A stretch of DNA of 64,000 nt from positions 5,518,001-5,582,000 of the forward strand of contig JAGGNK010010225.1 of assembly GCA_017590115.1 (NCBI GenBank). The letters run 5' to 3'. The position numbers and the translations under genes are program-made. Positions 51,063 through 64,000 of the stretch are shown here, piece after piece. This stretch comes from Montifringilla adamsi (taxonomy: Eukaryota; Chordata; Aves; Passeriformes; Passeridae). The notes under the pieces were generated by a model. That model did not search any database. It saw only the letters and a list, made by a program, of their open reading frames with translations, and was not told where the DNA came from. Every line of letters starts with the position of its first letter. The first letter of the stretch is position 1.

Positions 51063-53037
51063 AATTAATCATATTCTGTGGACTCGTCTTTCAGTCCATT
51101 GGCTTCACAGAGATGTTTCAATTATATCTGATACACAATCATTAAAGAATTAGCGCTAGATGAGCAGGAGCACATGCACAGTAAATACAGAATTTCTCAT
51201 TTTTCTCTAGGATTTCACATTATTTGAGGGGGCTAATTCTCTTTCCTGAGCTTTGGCTGCTTCAAAGACTTTCTTGCAGGCCTCTTCTATAATAGATCTT
51301 CATTGCCCATATTCTAAAGACCAGATGTAATCTCTTCATCTATCTTGTGTGGCTGTTACTGCCTGCTGCAGCAAATCAGAACAGCTTTAGCAGCTTTAGA
51401 TGGATATCTACGTATTCTCTTCATGGGCTGGCCAGCAGAATCCCAATACTCCAGTACACTGATCCTTCACATTCATCTTGTGAATATTCAAGTGCTCAGA
51501 TTTTACTAATGGAAGTGCCCTGGAGAGAGCAAGGCAAACATTAATCTTAGGTTTTGAGGTATTTGCTGAAAACATTTAAAATTGTGTGTCTATCTGATTT
51601 TAAAATTTCCAAGGTGAAACATATTTGGCTATTTACATTAGTTGGAGAACATGGTCAATAAAGTAGTACTTGTGTGAGGGAAGTTTCAGTGGAAGTTAAT
51701 TACAAGTAATTAAGGGATAGACAAAGTATACAATAATTGATCCTAATGCCACAATGTTAATCAGAATTTTGTCATTGATTTCACAATGGACCAAGCTTCA
51801 TAAAAGACATATCTGACTTTACAGACAGGAAACTTTCGTCCTGCTTAAGACAGTTTCATGTTACTAACCATTTGCTGAAAGTGTTTTAGCAATTAAGAAT
51901 GTATGAAAAATTAAATACGAACCAAATATTGTCAGAATGTGACAATTGTCAGATATTGCTTTGTTCCATTCGTCTTCTTTTTTTTTTTTCCTGTAACTGC
52001 TGGCAATATCAGCTAGTATCACTAGCTCTCTGTGGCTGAAAAAGTCAACCTGATTGATGTGACACAGTTCAGTCCAGAGAAAAATCTGCAGTCAAAAAAT
52101 GGATCACAAAGTTAGTTATACAGTGAGTCAGGACACTGAAGAATGAAAATACTACCTTTCTTGTGAGTGGAAGAAGGATATGCAAAATATGCCTTCTCCT
52201 TTGGGAAGAAGCTGTACATTTTGTAATGATGCTTTTCTTTGTAAATGTTTGTTTCAAATCAATATGTGTATTAGAAATATCAAAAATTCTATAAAGTTTT
52301 AAGGTTCAATTATTTCAAATCAATAGGATTGTAAAATAAGCACAGTCTACTAACATTCTTTGGTTTTATTGCACAAGAGAATTTTATCTGGTTTTGGTTT
52401 TTTTCTTTTCTTTTGGGTTTGGTTTTTTTTGGTGGATTTGGACTCTTAATTATGTTTTGTTTTGGTCAAATTAAGACCTTCAAACTTGTCAAAATGTGAA
52501 TCTGTAAGAATTTGATAAAGAGGGGAGATGTTACATTGCCCAAGGTGCAAATGAACTTCTCACTCTTCTTGAGTTTTCATGCCTAATTTTATTCTTATTT
52601 TTAAAAGCCTCTGGGTTTTTAACTCTGGTTCATAACCAAGTTTGGGGTTCAGAACAATAGAATAGAACCACTGGTGGCTGTATTTAAAGGGTCTGAAATT
52701 TGTAAGACAAATATCTGTAGATCTGAGGAGTAAGTGACCACAGGGCTGAAGAGAAAATGAAGTCTAAGAAAAGTGTGAGAAAAGTAGTGGCTGTAAGCAA
52801 TGACGGAGTTCTTTGGTCCTTATCACACTGAGTACAGGTGTGAGAGGAATGGGCTCTGAAAAGGCTGAGATAAACCAAAAACCAGAGAGACAAACAGTCA
52901 ATTCCTCAGGAAAATGAAATCATTGGGATATTTACATATATAAACTTTGTGCTTTTGGGGCTATATTTTCATATTTCTAACACATGAGAATAACCACTAC
53001 TCAAACTGAGAAAATTGCTTATATCCTGTGATGGAAG

Positions 53038-53063
53038 AATCAGCTCCAGCAATCAGCTCCAGC
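53038..53063. repeat. 13-bp perfect tandem duplication
   Basis: 'aatcagctccagc' is repeated twice head to tail without a mismatch. This looks like a slippage-type duplication. Confidence 0.93.
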
Positions 53064-56000
53064 AGAATTTACTTTTGCTAAATAAATAAAATCCACATTA
53101 GCTGCCAAATAAAAATCATTATCACATGAGTTTCTATTATGCTTGCTTAGTCTCTAGTGCATGAAGTAGATATTACTAATTTATCTCATGTGTCTCACAC
53201 TGCCCAGCATGTGGCTGATAATGACTTTAGGCTGGGACCAGGCAGGATCACAATGTGTGGCAAAGTCACATCTCTAGTCTGTATATTGGGTCAATCTTGA
53301 AAGCACATCTCAAAACCACAGCTGTCATTCAGCATCCTCCCTACAAGACATTCTTGGCCTTCTGAATTCGCTTACAGCAGTCGTTTCACCCTTTGGGTCT
53401 GCTTCAGGCGATTTAATTAATAAAACAGACAAACAAAACATACTGTAGATGCTTTTATAATTTCTTTCCTGGTTTTTCTATTCTTTGTTTCCAGTTAGTC
53501 AAATTTCTTTTCTGCTGTATATTACTACCCATGCAATGCAGAGCAGTACAATTGTAAGACCAGAGGGCAGCGAACAGTCTATTTTTTCCCTTGTGTGCAT
53601 TTTTTTTCTTTTGTGGTTTGGATCCCCAGAGGGAAAGGTACACTATTTGTCTTCATCTTGTGTTTAATGCTAAATGTGTTCTGCAATGCAGAGATGGGTG
53701 CTGCTGCTTGGGGTACCCCTTCCAATTTATGTTGCAACTACTCAAAAATTATATAAAAATGGTGATGTACGAACTGCTGGGAAATGATGCAAAACTCCCA
53801 TATTCATTCCAGAATATGAAAAGTTGCCCCAAGTATTACTCTCATTCATTTAAAAGGGCTTCCTTATTTATCTTGGTTCCAACAAGACAAGAAATAGAGT
53901 TGGTTTGTGTGTGTCCTATTTCAGAGGCTGAACAATGCTGGAGGGACTAATTTTTCTGCCTGCTGTAGCTCCGCTTCTTATTCTTTTAGCCAGATGTCAA
54001 GCAGAAGATGGAGAAAAACTTTAGGTGCTCTTAAGAATGATGGTAATGATGGAAGATGATAGAACATAACTGGATTGCACTCTTGCAGCCGAATTGCTAT
54101 TGATTTTAGAGAATGGAAAATCTCATTGTAAGACAGGCATCTCTCCAGCCCTTGGCAATGCTCTGGCACCTGCCTGAATGGGGCAGGGTGGCTCCTCACA
54201 AACAGCTTTGCTCTTTCAAAGGAGATGACTTGTAGCAGGCAATTCTGCCTTGTACGTTGACATTTGTCTTTCTGATTAGCCCTTCTCCTATTGCAACCAT
54301 TAGTAGACATTATGTTGACTTCAGCTGTGTTTGTATTAGAGCAACGTGGTGATGACATTGTATTCAATATAACATTATAGCATTATTTTCATGTTTAAGG
54401 GTTCTGTCATAGATAACTAAGATACAGTCCTGATCTCATAAAGTTTAAACTAATATGAGCCCAGAACATATTTCTGAAGCAGTTGAAATATAATAATTTT
54501 TAATAAGTTTTTTTCTTTCTTACCTTTCAGTTGCAGATTTTTTTTTCAAGGAAAGTATATTTTTCTTGCCTAATTTCATTTTGCACGTAAGGAAAGAACA
54601 GAAGAGAAAATATTTTTGCCACTGTTTTGCTTGTTTTCCCTATAGACAAAAAATTCTAAAATAAAAAAAAAATTCTTTATCAAGAAGATAGACCATATAG
54701 TTATTAATTATTGTAAAAATTTTAAAGCTTATCTGTAGTGTTCAGCTGCAGCAAATAATAGTGCCCAAGTTGCATTTTGTATGGCTTTATAAAAGACATA
54801 GGACAAAGGGAAATGATACTATTTCTGGTTTAACTTTTATATGACCATGTACAAGAAATGTATGTGGTTCTAAATTGTTTCTTGGTATGGGTCCATCTCA
54901 GCAGAAAACCCTTCTGTTGAAATATATTGTTTTGTTGGATAGCCCATAGATGTCTCATAAGCATATTCATGTCCTTTCGTCTTGAGAAAATATTTGTTTC
55001 CAGGCTGTATCAACACAAATTGTTTTGCTGTGTAGTGTATATATCTGCATAACTAAGGAAATATGTCACAAATAATTCTACAGCATGTAGCTTTCATTTT
55101 CTTCTGTAGTGATATCAAACAGCAGTATAATTGTGAGGAGCGCTGTGTAGGGCTATCTTTAACTTGCAAAGACAAGGTGTCACATCTAATACAGAACAAA
55201 TCTAATAGGGTAATGCAGTATGACAGCAGAGAGTTCAGACTCTGTGTGCTCAGTTACACACTGGAATACATGTTGGAACAAAGCAGGAGACAGAGTTCAG
55301 GAAGCAGAAGTCTTGTGAGATTTATAGAGCTTTAAATATAAAAATTATATTCTCCTGTCCTTTTGTTTTGTATGTTAGCAAAATCCTGATGGCCCAGAAT
55401 CTGAATTGTTTTCCAGATATCTTATTTGTTATTATACCCTATGATATTAAAAAGTGGCCTTTACGTCCTGTTTGTGTAGCCAGGTACTAGATTGTGTTAA
55501 TTATACGGGTTGTCTTCACCTTTTCATAATTTCTGTTTATTTTTGTGATGCAAAATGCCATAAACATTGCATTTCAGGTTTCTTTTTCCTTTGTGATTTA
55601 AAGTAATATCACAATAACAATCTAGAAAATATGGGTGACCTGACTTCAAGGTGTGTTTTGGGCCACTCTCAGTCAGGCTTTGCATGTGATCAGCCTGAAC
55701 TGCTGTCTCCGGGAGCATGATAAGTCTCCATCATAAGTTCAAAAGGTTTCTACTCATGGGATAACTTCAGTGATGCACAGCTGAAAGAATAATTTATATT
55801 GTTATTAACAGATATGAATTAGGGAACTTATGATGCAGGCATTTAGGAGTATTGGAAAATACAAAGCAATGCTTGGATGCCTGAAGAGTTTACATTGATT
55901 AAGTGCAGTGGCAGTTGATGCGCTTCTGTTCAAGGGCCAATTTTATGCAATTAAGCTTGATAGATTAACTTGAGATAAGCTATTTTTTACACAGTATATA

Positions 56001-56109
56001 CTGCTTGTTAAGGATGAAAAAGTTTCTGATTTTTTCAGAGAGTCGTGTCACAGAGATGCCTTGTGAGTCAACACAATTCTTCCTTGTGGATGACTTTTCA
56101 TCTTGCTTC

Positions 56110-56176
56110 TAGTTAAATCATTCAGTACTAGCAAGGCAGGGAAGGCATAGTTAAATCATTCAGTACTAGCAAGGCA
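56110..56176. repeat. Recent 38-bp-period tandem duplication
   Basis: A 29-base block beginning 'tagttaaatcattcag' and ending 'tagcaaggca' is present without mismatch at 56110-56138 and 56148-56176. The nine bases between them make the repeat period 38. The identity of the copies points to a recent local duplication, perhaps polymorphic. No coding role is visible. Confidence 0.95.
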
Positions 56177-59100
56177 TCTCAAACAAAGCTTATAGCAATA
56201 TTTTGGGAAAACTAGTGAGTGAAAAGCTTTTTGCATGGTTACTTTTTGATAGCAAGCATTGGCACGAAGAGAGCAATAAGGTAATGTTAACACATTTAAA
56301 GGCCAGTGTGCCAATACTTTTTATCTGAGTCCAACTCCCCCACAAGTAAATTGTTCTTTTTTTGCTGGAAAATGTACATGACCACTATCCAGAACTTTAT
56401 CAGTCTGGAGCAAATAATAAAAGATGGTTTAGAGCAAAAGTAAAATTCCTCAACCCGCTTTCCTGTCTGCAGGAAAGGACTGATTTTCTTTTTCTGCCCT
56501 TGCATGGCTGGAAACTCCATTTTTTCCCCAAAAGACATAAATACTCCTGGGAATGTTCAATGCAACAGCTTGTGCCTGCCAGGTGAAGCAATAGGTGTAC
56601 CTGGGGGAGCATGCAGGTCCTGGTTCTATGGCTGGGGTGCAGTCCAGAGTCTTGTGGGATGACTCTTCCTTGGGCATTACCTTCTGGAGTCCCTAGATGG
56701 AAATCTTGGTACTGGCACAGTGGACACAGACTCCTTAGTTGCTGGAGCTGTGTCCATCAGAAGCAGCTGTGTCATAAAGGTCCAGCATGGACTACATGGC
56801 AATGCTTTGTGGTCTGCAAACTGACCCATGGGCGGTGGTTCTGGAACCCCTGCCCTGAAAAGGCAGTTTCTGCCAGGAGATGTTGCTTTCCAGAAACCTC
56901 ATGTGTAAGTAATTTCAGTATCTGAGGCCACTCATAAACAACAGGCTGTTTCTGGAAGTCCTTTCTGGTATATGCTTCCCCACTCTGTTATCCTGGCCTC
57001 TTTCCCTCCTCCTTGATTTGTCACTTGAGAATCCACATAAAATGAAGAATGCAGGACATTCAAAGGAAAGTTCCAGGAGCTGAAATGCTACAGCTGTTCT
57101 GTCTCCGTTGTCTTTAAATCAGTTTCAGTTTGTTTTAGTGGTGCTGAGGAGAGTTAAAACCTTAGAAAAAGTTACTGTTGACATCTGTGGCAGAGGCTAC
57201 TACCCACCTGCAACACAGGAGGGAATATGAGCTCTTGAGACCTGAAAGAACTGAATTTTTTTACTGCTTTATGTTAAGCATATATAGTATAGGCATGAAA
57301 GTAGTTTGAAGAGCCATTGTCCTGTTCTTAGGACAATTTAGTATGAATTTTAACTCAGTGAAGGCTCCTGGCTCTGCAAGACACCAATATCCTGATTTCA
57401 TGGCTGGAAGATATCCTAACTGGTAAATTTGTATCACTAGTGTGTGGCTCAGAATGGTTCTTTGCTGAAATAACATTTCAGATACCAGGAAACATTAAGA
57501 ATTCCTCTTTGAAAGGGATGCTTTCTCCTAAGTTTTACATAGTGTACTTTTCTGAATTTTGGTAATTTTTTTCTCCTCATATACACTAATTGGATACTGC
57601 AGCTAGATACAGCATGGAGAAATGAAAAGGGAAAAAAATCTATTTTAGCGGAGTTTGTCATGAGCTCTGATGAAGATGGCTGTGCGTTTGAACTCATTTA
57701 AAAAAGAAATGTTGATGCACTTTTTATTCATTTACATGTTACTGTATGTAAGATGAAATGCATCCCCAGTCTCTCCTTTCTGTTGCCATCAAATTTGTAG
57801 ACAGACAGACAAGCAGTTGCAGATGTACCATCTACACCTGGGATTAGGTTGTTGCGGGGTTGTTTTGTGTCTTGTCTTTGCACAGGAAGAGGATAAAACT
57901 GGAATATTGTGGGACCTCGGCATTCAAATACCTTTAGATACTTTTGGAAGAATCTGCCTATCTGTGGAACTGCACCTTGAAGTTGGTGCCTGACTGGTGG
58001 CAGGTTGGGTTGGAAAGAGCTCACTAGTTGGCATCAGTCACATCTAAAGGCCAAACCGGAAGCAAAAGCTATGTGTGGTTAAGGATGCATTTGGAATATT
58101 AGACTTGCTTTTCTTTTTATTTTTCTTGCACTAATTTTTTTTTTAACCAAGTAGAATTACCTTCTTTGATGAATTGAACATAACAAGGATATTTAGAACT
58201 GGAAATTTGATATCTCTAATGCATCAGACTTAACATTGGTTTTAAAGACATCTCTCTATCAGGGAATGGCTTCTTAGGGTCAGCCCCAGGATTATATTAC
58301 AGCTCCTCTCTGTGCTAGAGCTGCTGAGTATCAGGAGGTCAGTGTAAATAGTGAAAATCTGCAGCCTGGAATGATCCAACCTGACACAGACAACCTAACC
58401 CCACATTATAATTAGCATGCCAGGACTTAATTCTTTGCTAAAACACAGTGCTTCTTTCACTTGGGAATGTAAAAGTGCTTATAAATCTAATTTAAATTCC
58501 TATTTGAAAAAAGATGATCTAGTCTTGGAGTCTCTTGGGCACTTAAAATCTCAGATATGTAAGGGCCTGTTCTTATACACAGGAATATACTGATAATAGC
58601 AGATAGTTTGATAACATTATTTTAAAAATCAATTTGTGAAATGATTTTACAAGACTATTTTTATTTATCTTGGTCAGGCGTAATTTTCTGCCTTGAGAAA
58701 TCAGCACTCTTCACAGAAAGGCTGTTGCTGACCCTGCTGGTTTCTATTGAACCATAGTTAGCAAAGTTACATTTGCCTTTTACTCAGCAGAAATTTCAAA
58801 GTTTCAGTCTGTCTCTAATTCCCAAACAATTACAAGAAAAGCCAGCTAAGGAACAACACAAAGGAACTGGCACCCCACCTCACCCCAATCATTCCAGCAT
58901 GAAAAATGGTCTTGGATGCAAAGACTAAGAGCACAGAAAGTGATATAAAGATGTATAAAAAGATGTGAAACTTTTTCAGAAATGGTTGCAATTTATACTT
59001 GAAAGAGCCATAATGACACTGTTTCTCTGCACTTATATGAGGCATTTCATCTGAAGATCTCAAAAGGTATTGAGGGAGTGAATTTCATAGTATTGCAGCC

Positions 59101-60476
59101 TCCTCCTTCACCTTTAACAGGTTGCAGTAGGGGAAAAATTAAGGGTGGGCATTAACAGAATTCACAATGTCCTCTCCAACTCAGGCTGGCATTCTCTCTC
59201 CAATAAATGATCTGCTGCCACCTGACCTTGCCAGACTAGTTATAGCACACAGAAAATCATAGGTGCTGCAAAAACCTGATCTCCTAGAAAATATTAGGCA
59301 GGAGAAAGTCTACAAAGTTCTGTCACAACCAGAGCCAGAGGTGCACAATGAAGCTGAGGGGCCCTCATGCCGGAGCTCTAAAAAACCTACATGGGATCTT
59401 GGTTAGTTGTCTAGACCCTCCTGTATGCTCAAGGAATGGAACAGGCACTTTTATCTCACAGTTTCTGACCTATTTTAGATGTTCCTTTTAGCACCATTAA
59501 CTGAAATGGTTAGGTAGATGTTTAAAGGGAGGTGAAGTTATCTCCCCACCAAAAGTAAGCACTTGGTGGTATTACGACTGGGCTGAAAATAGAACTTTTG
59601 ATTTAGATTTTTTGATTCCTGGGTAAAGACACTAGTAAAAAGAGCACTAAAGTCATTACGAATTTAATGGAAGTTTCCTGAACTGCTGTGCTTAGTGCTG
59701 GACTGCAGGTGGTCTTTATTCAATTGACATGCTGTGAGTTGTCTTAAACAATGAGATCCTACAGGGACCAAAGCAGAGAAGTAATGTCTTTATGTCTAAT
59801 GCTTTCACCACAGCAGATAAATATTCAGGTCCCTGGAGAGTCATGCTTCTGAATGTGTAAGCACATTTTATCTCTCTGAGACTGTGCAGTTAGGTGGCTC
59901 CAGGAATGTGAGATTTTTTTGGTTTTTTGTGGATGCAGGATCACCAACAGTGCTGTTTTGTGTGACACAAGGAGTGTGGATTTTTAGGTAGCTTGCTCTG
60001 TATGACACTGAAATACTTTCTGGGAAATGGGAATGACAGTCTTAGCATGCAGAAGATGAAAAAGGCTGTGTTTAGTATGTTTTGTAGCTGTTTCTTGCAA
60101 TCAGAGCAAGAATGAAACCGATCTGGTTGTCTCAATACCCGGTGTGGATCAAACTGGGTAAGAAAATAGAGGGGAAACAGCCCAGTCTGGCTTCCTTCAG
60201 TTAGTGAGTCCTAATGAAGGTCTAGTGCTGCTCCTGCTGGGATCTATCAGCAGCTTTGAGGTAGCTAAAGAAATACCTTGTATAGAAAAAATGTTGCCTA
60301 GAAAAGACTCCTACTTGTTTGTAGACTGGAGTTTTATGATCTTTATGGATGGTAAAGAGTCTGCAGACCAAAAACCTAACTCAAGTTTATGCTGTAGTAT
60401 CCAAACGGGTTAAAGGTAGCTACTATGTTAAAAACTTATGTTCTTTCAATAGCTTCCTGCATTGTATTATGTGGAA

Positions 60477-60526
60477 TTTTTTTTGGTTTGGTTTTTGTTG
60501 TTGTTTTTTTTTTGTTTTTTTTTTTT
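60477..60526. repeat. T/G low-complexity tract
   Basis: T runs broken by single or paired G. Open frames through it read as Phe/Val/Leu strings and are low-complexity artefacts. Confidence 0.93.
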
Positions 60527-61298
60527 GCTGTTGAGACTTCAGTCTGCACACAGCTTCCTCAAAAATCTCCTAAAACACAAAATCTTGCATGCATTTGCAG
60601 AAGCAGCGGGTGCTGAGGAAGTGGCAGTTACAGTGCTGCCACCAATTTCAGTGGCACAGCAGGAATGGTCTTTAAGAGAGGAACTAGACTTGCAAGCACT
60701 CCATGTTCTTGAGGAATATTCCTTATTACGAAACAAAACTCCTTTCTTAGAAGGCTTAAAGCAAAGAAGTGACTCCTTGCCAAGATAATGTCTGCTGCTT
60801 TTGGTTACTGGCCTCAGCAGACCTTTCAGGAAAAACTTGGTTTAGGAATTGGTGAATTGAGCACTTTCAAGAGAGTGTTTTTTAGGGAATGACTGAGCTG
60901 TGCCATATTCAATTCTGGTCTTGGCAGCTTAAAACCATTTGCTCATGTGAGGGATTCTGCAGCCCTCTAGGTTTCCCCTCCCTTTCATGTATTTGTCCCA
61001 AGTCCTTTGACACATTTTGTCATCTTAATGTCTGCAAAGAACTAACTTCATGTCTATGTACCATCTGCTGGGTAAGTAAATATCTATTTTGCAGCATGAC
61101 AAGGCACTACTTCCACCAATCAAGATCTCTGAGAGGTGTGCCCAAAATCATGGCACTGTTCAGAAGGTTGAAATACTTTTGTTTAGTTTGTGTGCTCCAT
61201 TTTCAGTTTTCACATAGTTCTCCAAGACTTAGACTTTTTTTTTTTTCTCTGAAAGAGGCATTTACAATATCCTGATAGAGGTTTTTGGGGATTTTGTG

Positions 61299-61326
61299 TT
61301 TTTTTTTTTTTTTTTTTTTTTTTTTT
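61299..61326. repeat. T28 homopolymer
   Basis: A run of 28 T, preceded by a T/G-rich lead-in. No element is recognised next to it. Confidence 0.97.
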
Positions 61327-64000
61327 GTGAACTCTCTCCTATTAGGAGGCAGGCAGAAGTGGTTAACTTTAGAATTCAGGCAGCATTTACAACCTGATTA
61401 ATGTATAAGTGGCTTACTGCATCTGTCTTTCTGTATCTGTACTGCATCTAGACATCATAGCTCTGTGAGGTTGGAACTATACACACATGACCTCTTTACT
61501 ACTGCGAAGATGCCTAGGCCCACAAATCAGAGAGAGCTGAAATGTTGTCTTTTTTCCCCATACAGAATTTTTGTATCCCTCACTGCCTTCTTATTTTGTG
61601 ACTGGGAGGAAGCTGTCTTGGTCTGGGCTTGCTGTCCCAGGTCTCTTGCTCTTTTTCATTTTCTCTTGGAGTCCAAGTGGTAGATTTTTGTCAACAATAA
61701 CATAATCTTACTGACAATTCACAGGAATTCATAGACAATTTTTCATAGTTTCAATTACTTCATGTCTTAAAAAGAAAGCAATGAGAGGGATAAATGTCAG
61801 CTGTGAAGCTGATGGCCTGGATGTTGGTGAAAGCTGGTGGTTGGGATAGAGCTTTGGGCAAGCTTGCATGGCTCTGACCTGAGTATCCTAGTAGTGATCA
61901 GTCCATTGAATGAAAAACTCAGTCATAAAAGAGAGCAAGTGAATTTATATTAGGAAGTGTATTAACTGTATGATGTTTTTCTGGGTCATTCTGAATGACA
62001 TACTTTGAGAAAACCTTCTTTGATTTCATTTTTCAGAAACATTTGCTTCAGCCCTCTGGTATCTTCTAGCAACTTACTGTTAGTGATTTCATCTTATGCT
62101 GTATGACTTTTTAGTAATATACTGGGAATTTTTTCTTTCATGGTGGCTTTTTTTTTGTTGTTCTTCTGTTCAGACTGAAGAACTCAGAGCCTGGGTGTCC
62201 CTAGAGTTTCAGCTATATTATTCTCTTATTTTGCTGTTCCATCTCAGCTGCTAATTGCATTTTCTGTCTTTTTGTAACAGTGGGATGAGCTGTTCTTATC
62301 CCACCAGAAGTCTGGTTTCTTTTGGTTTATTTAATATCTTTTTTACTTAAGAGACTTTATCAGTTCCTTGAGCATTCCGTTATGTTTTATTTGCTTTATT
62401 GTCTGTCTTGGTATTTAATAAGCCTGGTGCAGTGCCTTCCCAATGGATTTCCTTTGCCTCCCTGATGTACAATCTTTTTTAGCAATTAGAGGGAGTGTTT
62501 TTCATTGGTTTCCATTTGTTTGGGCCGATGGGCTCTTCCCTGCTGTTTGACTGGCACATTGCAGTGCTGGCTTAGCCACTTTTCCCCAGACTGATTATCT
62601 ATTTTTTTGTTGTAGCCTTCCAGATCTTCAGCTATTTTCTAAATGTTAGTCTTGAAATTTTTCCGGTCTTCCTTTTAGCTTGCTCGCAGGGACTCAAAAT
62701 GATTTTCCCAAAGACAAACTGAATTTTTAGCTCTCTAGCCATATACATGCACTTATTATAAAAGCCTTGTAGTGTCAAAGATGATTCAATTGTTGTGACA
62801 GGGCAACTTCAGGAGTCTCCCAGCTCTGCTACTGTAGTTGACCAAGAAATGGGCCCTGAGACAGACCAATAGGTATCTTATGTGTGCCTGAGATGGGCTT
62901 AAATGCTGGGTTTTTTTGAAGTGATATCAGAGAGCCTCCCTAAGATCCTCACGGCAGCTGACCTTAAAGGATAGTGATAGTGCACAGAAGCCCTGTGTTA
63001 CAGACCCACCTGGACACTAACTTGTAGTGTTCCCCACCACAAGAAAAGGAACCAGCTCTATGTAGCAAAACCAGAAATGATAAGCAAGAAAACAAAAATC
63101 TAATCAGCACTGAAATGTAAAGTCATATTCTTAAAGCATTTGTGTGGCCATGTTTCTCACCAGCATGCTTCAGGGAATGGGGTTTGGGAAGCTAAAACAC
63201 AGGCTTGTATGCATTCAAACTTTGATGGTGATCCTCTGAAATCCTTAGCAGAATCATATCTCTTGAATACATAGAGATATGAGGTATACTGACCTCTGGC
63301 TCAGATTTTCTGGACTGAATCTTTCATTGTCATCCACATTCTGCCATAAGTCATCACAATCCAGTCCTTATTTTGTGCACCTCTACCTGGAAGACAACAG
63401 AATAAGTCTCAGGAAGAAGCTATGCTGTATGGAGCTTCATCAGCATGGGCAAGTCACTAACGTTCTGCCAAGCTGGTACAGGTCACTTCTTGTGAACTGG
63501 ATGTGCAGTTTGTTTCATGAGTTCGTGTTACAAGCTCAGCATTGTACAGACAGATCAAAGTCCTGCATGGGGAGGATCAGTTTGCAGGGACAGGCAGCAT
63601 CTGTAAAGGCTTCCTGATCTGGATTTTGTACTAACTGAGTGAATGCAGTTCCTTTGATCAGTTTATTTCTTTTTGTTCTTATAAACCTTTGCATTTCTTT
63701 CTTCCCATGTCCACGTCTAAACATCTCACTTTAATTTTTCTGCATAAAACTCCTAGGAAGTAAGGTGGTAGTTGAAAGTTGGAGAGTTGAAATTACTTTA
63801 ACCAGCTTCCAGAAGGCATTTGTGAGAGGACGGGGACAGAATTTAGGATTTTAGAGGCTTGACTTGAAATAGTGTTTTCACTCCAGTGCTCCAGTCATTT
63901 GGGAAGGCTTTCCTTCTGGAGATTTGCCTTATCTGTCTTTTGGGAACTTGCTGTTGAGCTTCATTCAGTGCAATCCCACAGTCCCCCTTCTAAAGATGTC

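Larger units (their letters stand above)
51154..64000. other. AT-rich non-coding DNA
   Basis: Only tandem duplications (53.04 and 56.1 kb) and T tracts (60.5 and 61.3 kb) stand out. The longest open frames, 53978-54367 (minus, 129 codons) and 60889-61275 (plus, 128 codons), have no recognisable domain or family signature. Nothing else is supported. Confidence 0.7.

Noticed and set aside
53978..54367. 129-codon minus-strand open frame
   Set aside because: No domain, signal or family resemblance seen, and the length is within chance for 64 kb read in six frames.
60889..61275. 128-codon plus-strand open frame rich in Cys/Phe/Ser
   Set aside because: Cysteine spacing fits no known motif, and the Phe-rich tail comes from T runs.
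1..64000. CRISPR arrays, tRNA/rRNA genes, bacterial operons, mitochondrial insertions
   Set aside because: Looked for and not seen. The sequence has the character of vertebrate non-coding DNA.

Overview
This window looks like non-coding nuclear DNA from a bird. The taxonomic clue is a truncated CR1 LINE 3' end (about 27435-27715, minus strand), a repeat family that dominates avian genomes. A second, much older CR1-like remnant probably lies at about 39080-39830. The rest is AT-rich and CpG-poor, with many T/A homopolymers and G/T-rich simple sequence. I found no bacterial-style gene packing, operons, CRISPR array, tRNA or rRNA. Passerine versus other bird cannot be decided from what I can see.

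No protein-coding gene can be supported. The longest open frames are only about 110-132 codons, show no recognisable family or domain, and fit chance. The window is best read as intergenic DNA or part of a very long intron. Long T runs outnumber long A runs on the + strand (seven to two at 20 bases or more), and several good acceptor/donor pairs lie on the + strand. Both would fit an intron of a + strand gene, but this is inference.

Layout: 1-12 kb is plain AT-rich DNA with an A-rich low-complexity patch (2.5 kb), two close T tracts (8.7-8.9 kb) and one canonical G-quadruplex motif (10.34 kb). The 12.8-25.4 kb part holds three short exon-like segments bounded by good splice signals, at 13571-13605, 16982-17069 and 25366-25390. 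The 27-40 kb part carries the CR1 copies, a p53-like palindrome (31.8 kb), a homeodomain/CRE motif cluster (34.2 kb) and a perfect 10-bp hairpin beside the older CR1 (39.06 kb). At 42.9-43.4 kb there is a roughly 95-bp imperfect inverted repeat. At 47.17 kb an acceptor and a donor abut exactly (recursive-splice-like), followed by a 26-codon signal-peptide-like open frame. The 48-51 kb part has two GC-richer patches and another exon-like segment (50486-50561). The 51-64 kb part has short tandem duplications and T tracts only.

I found no clear new biological system. The observations most worth checking are the inverted repeat, the recursive-splice-like site and the exon-like segments.
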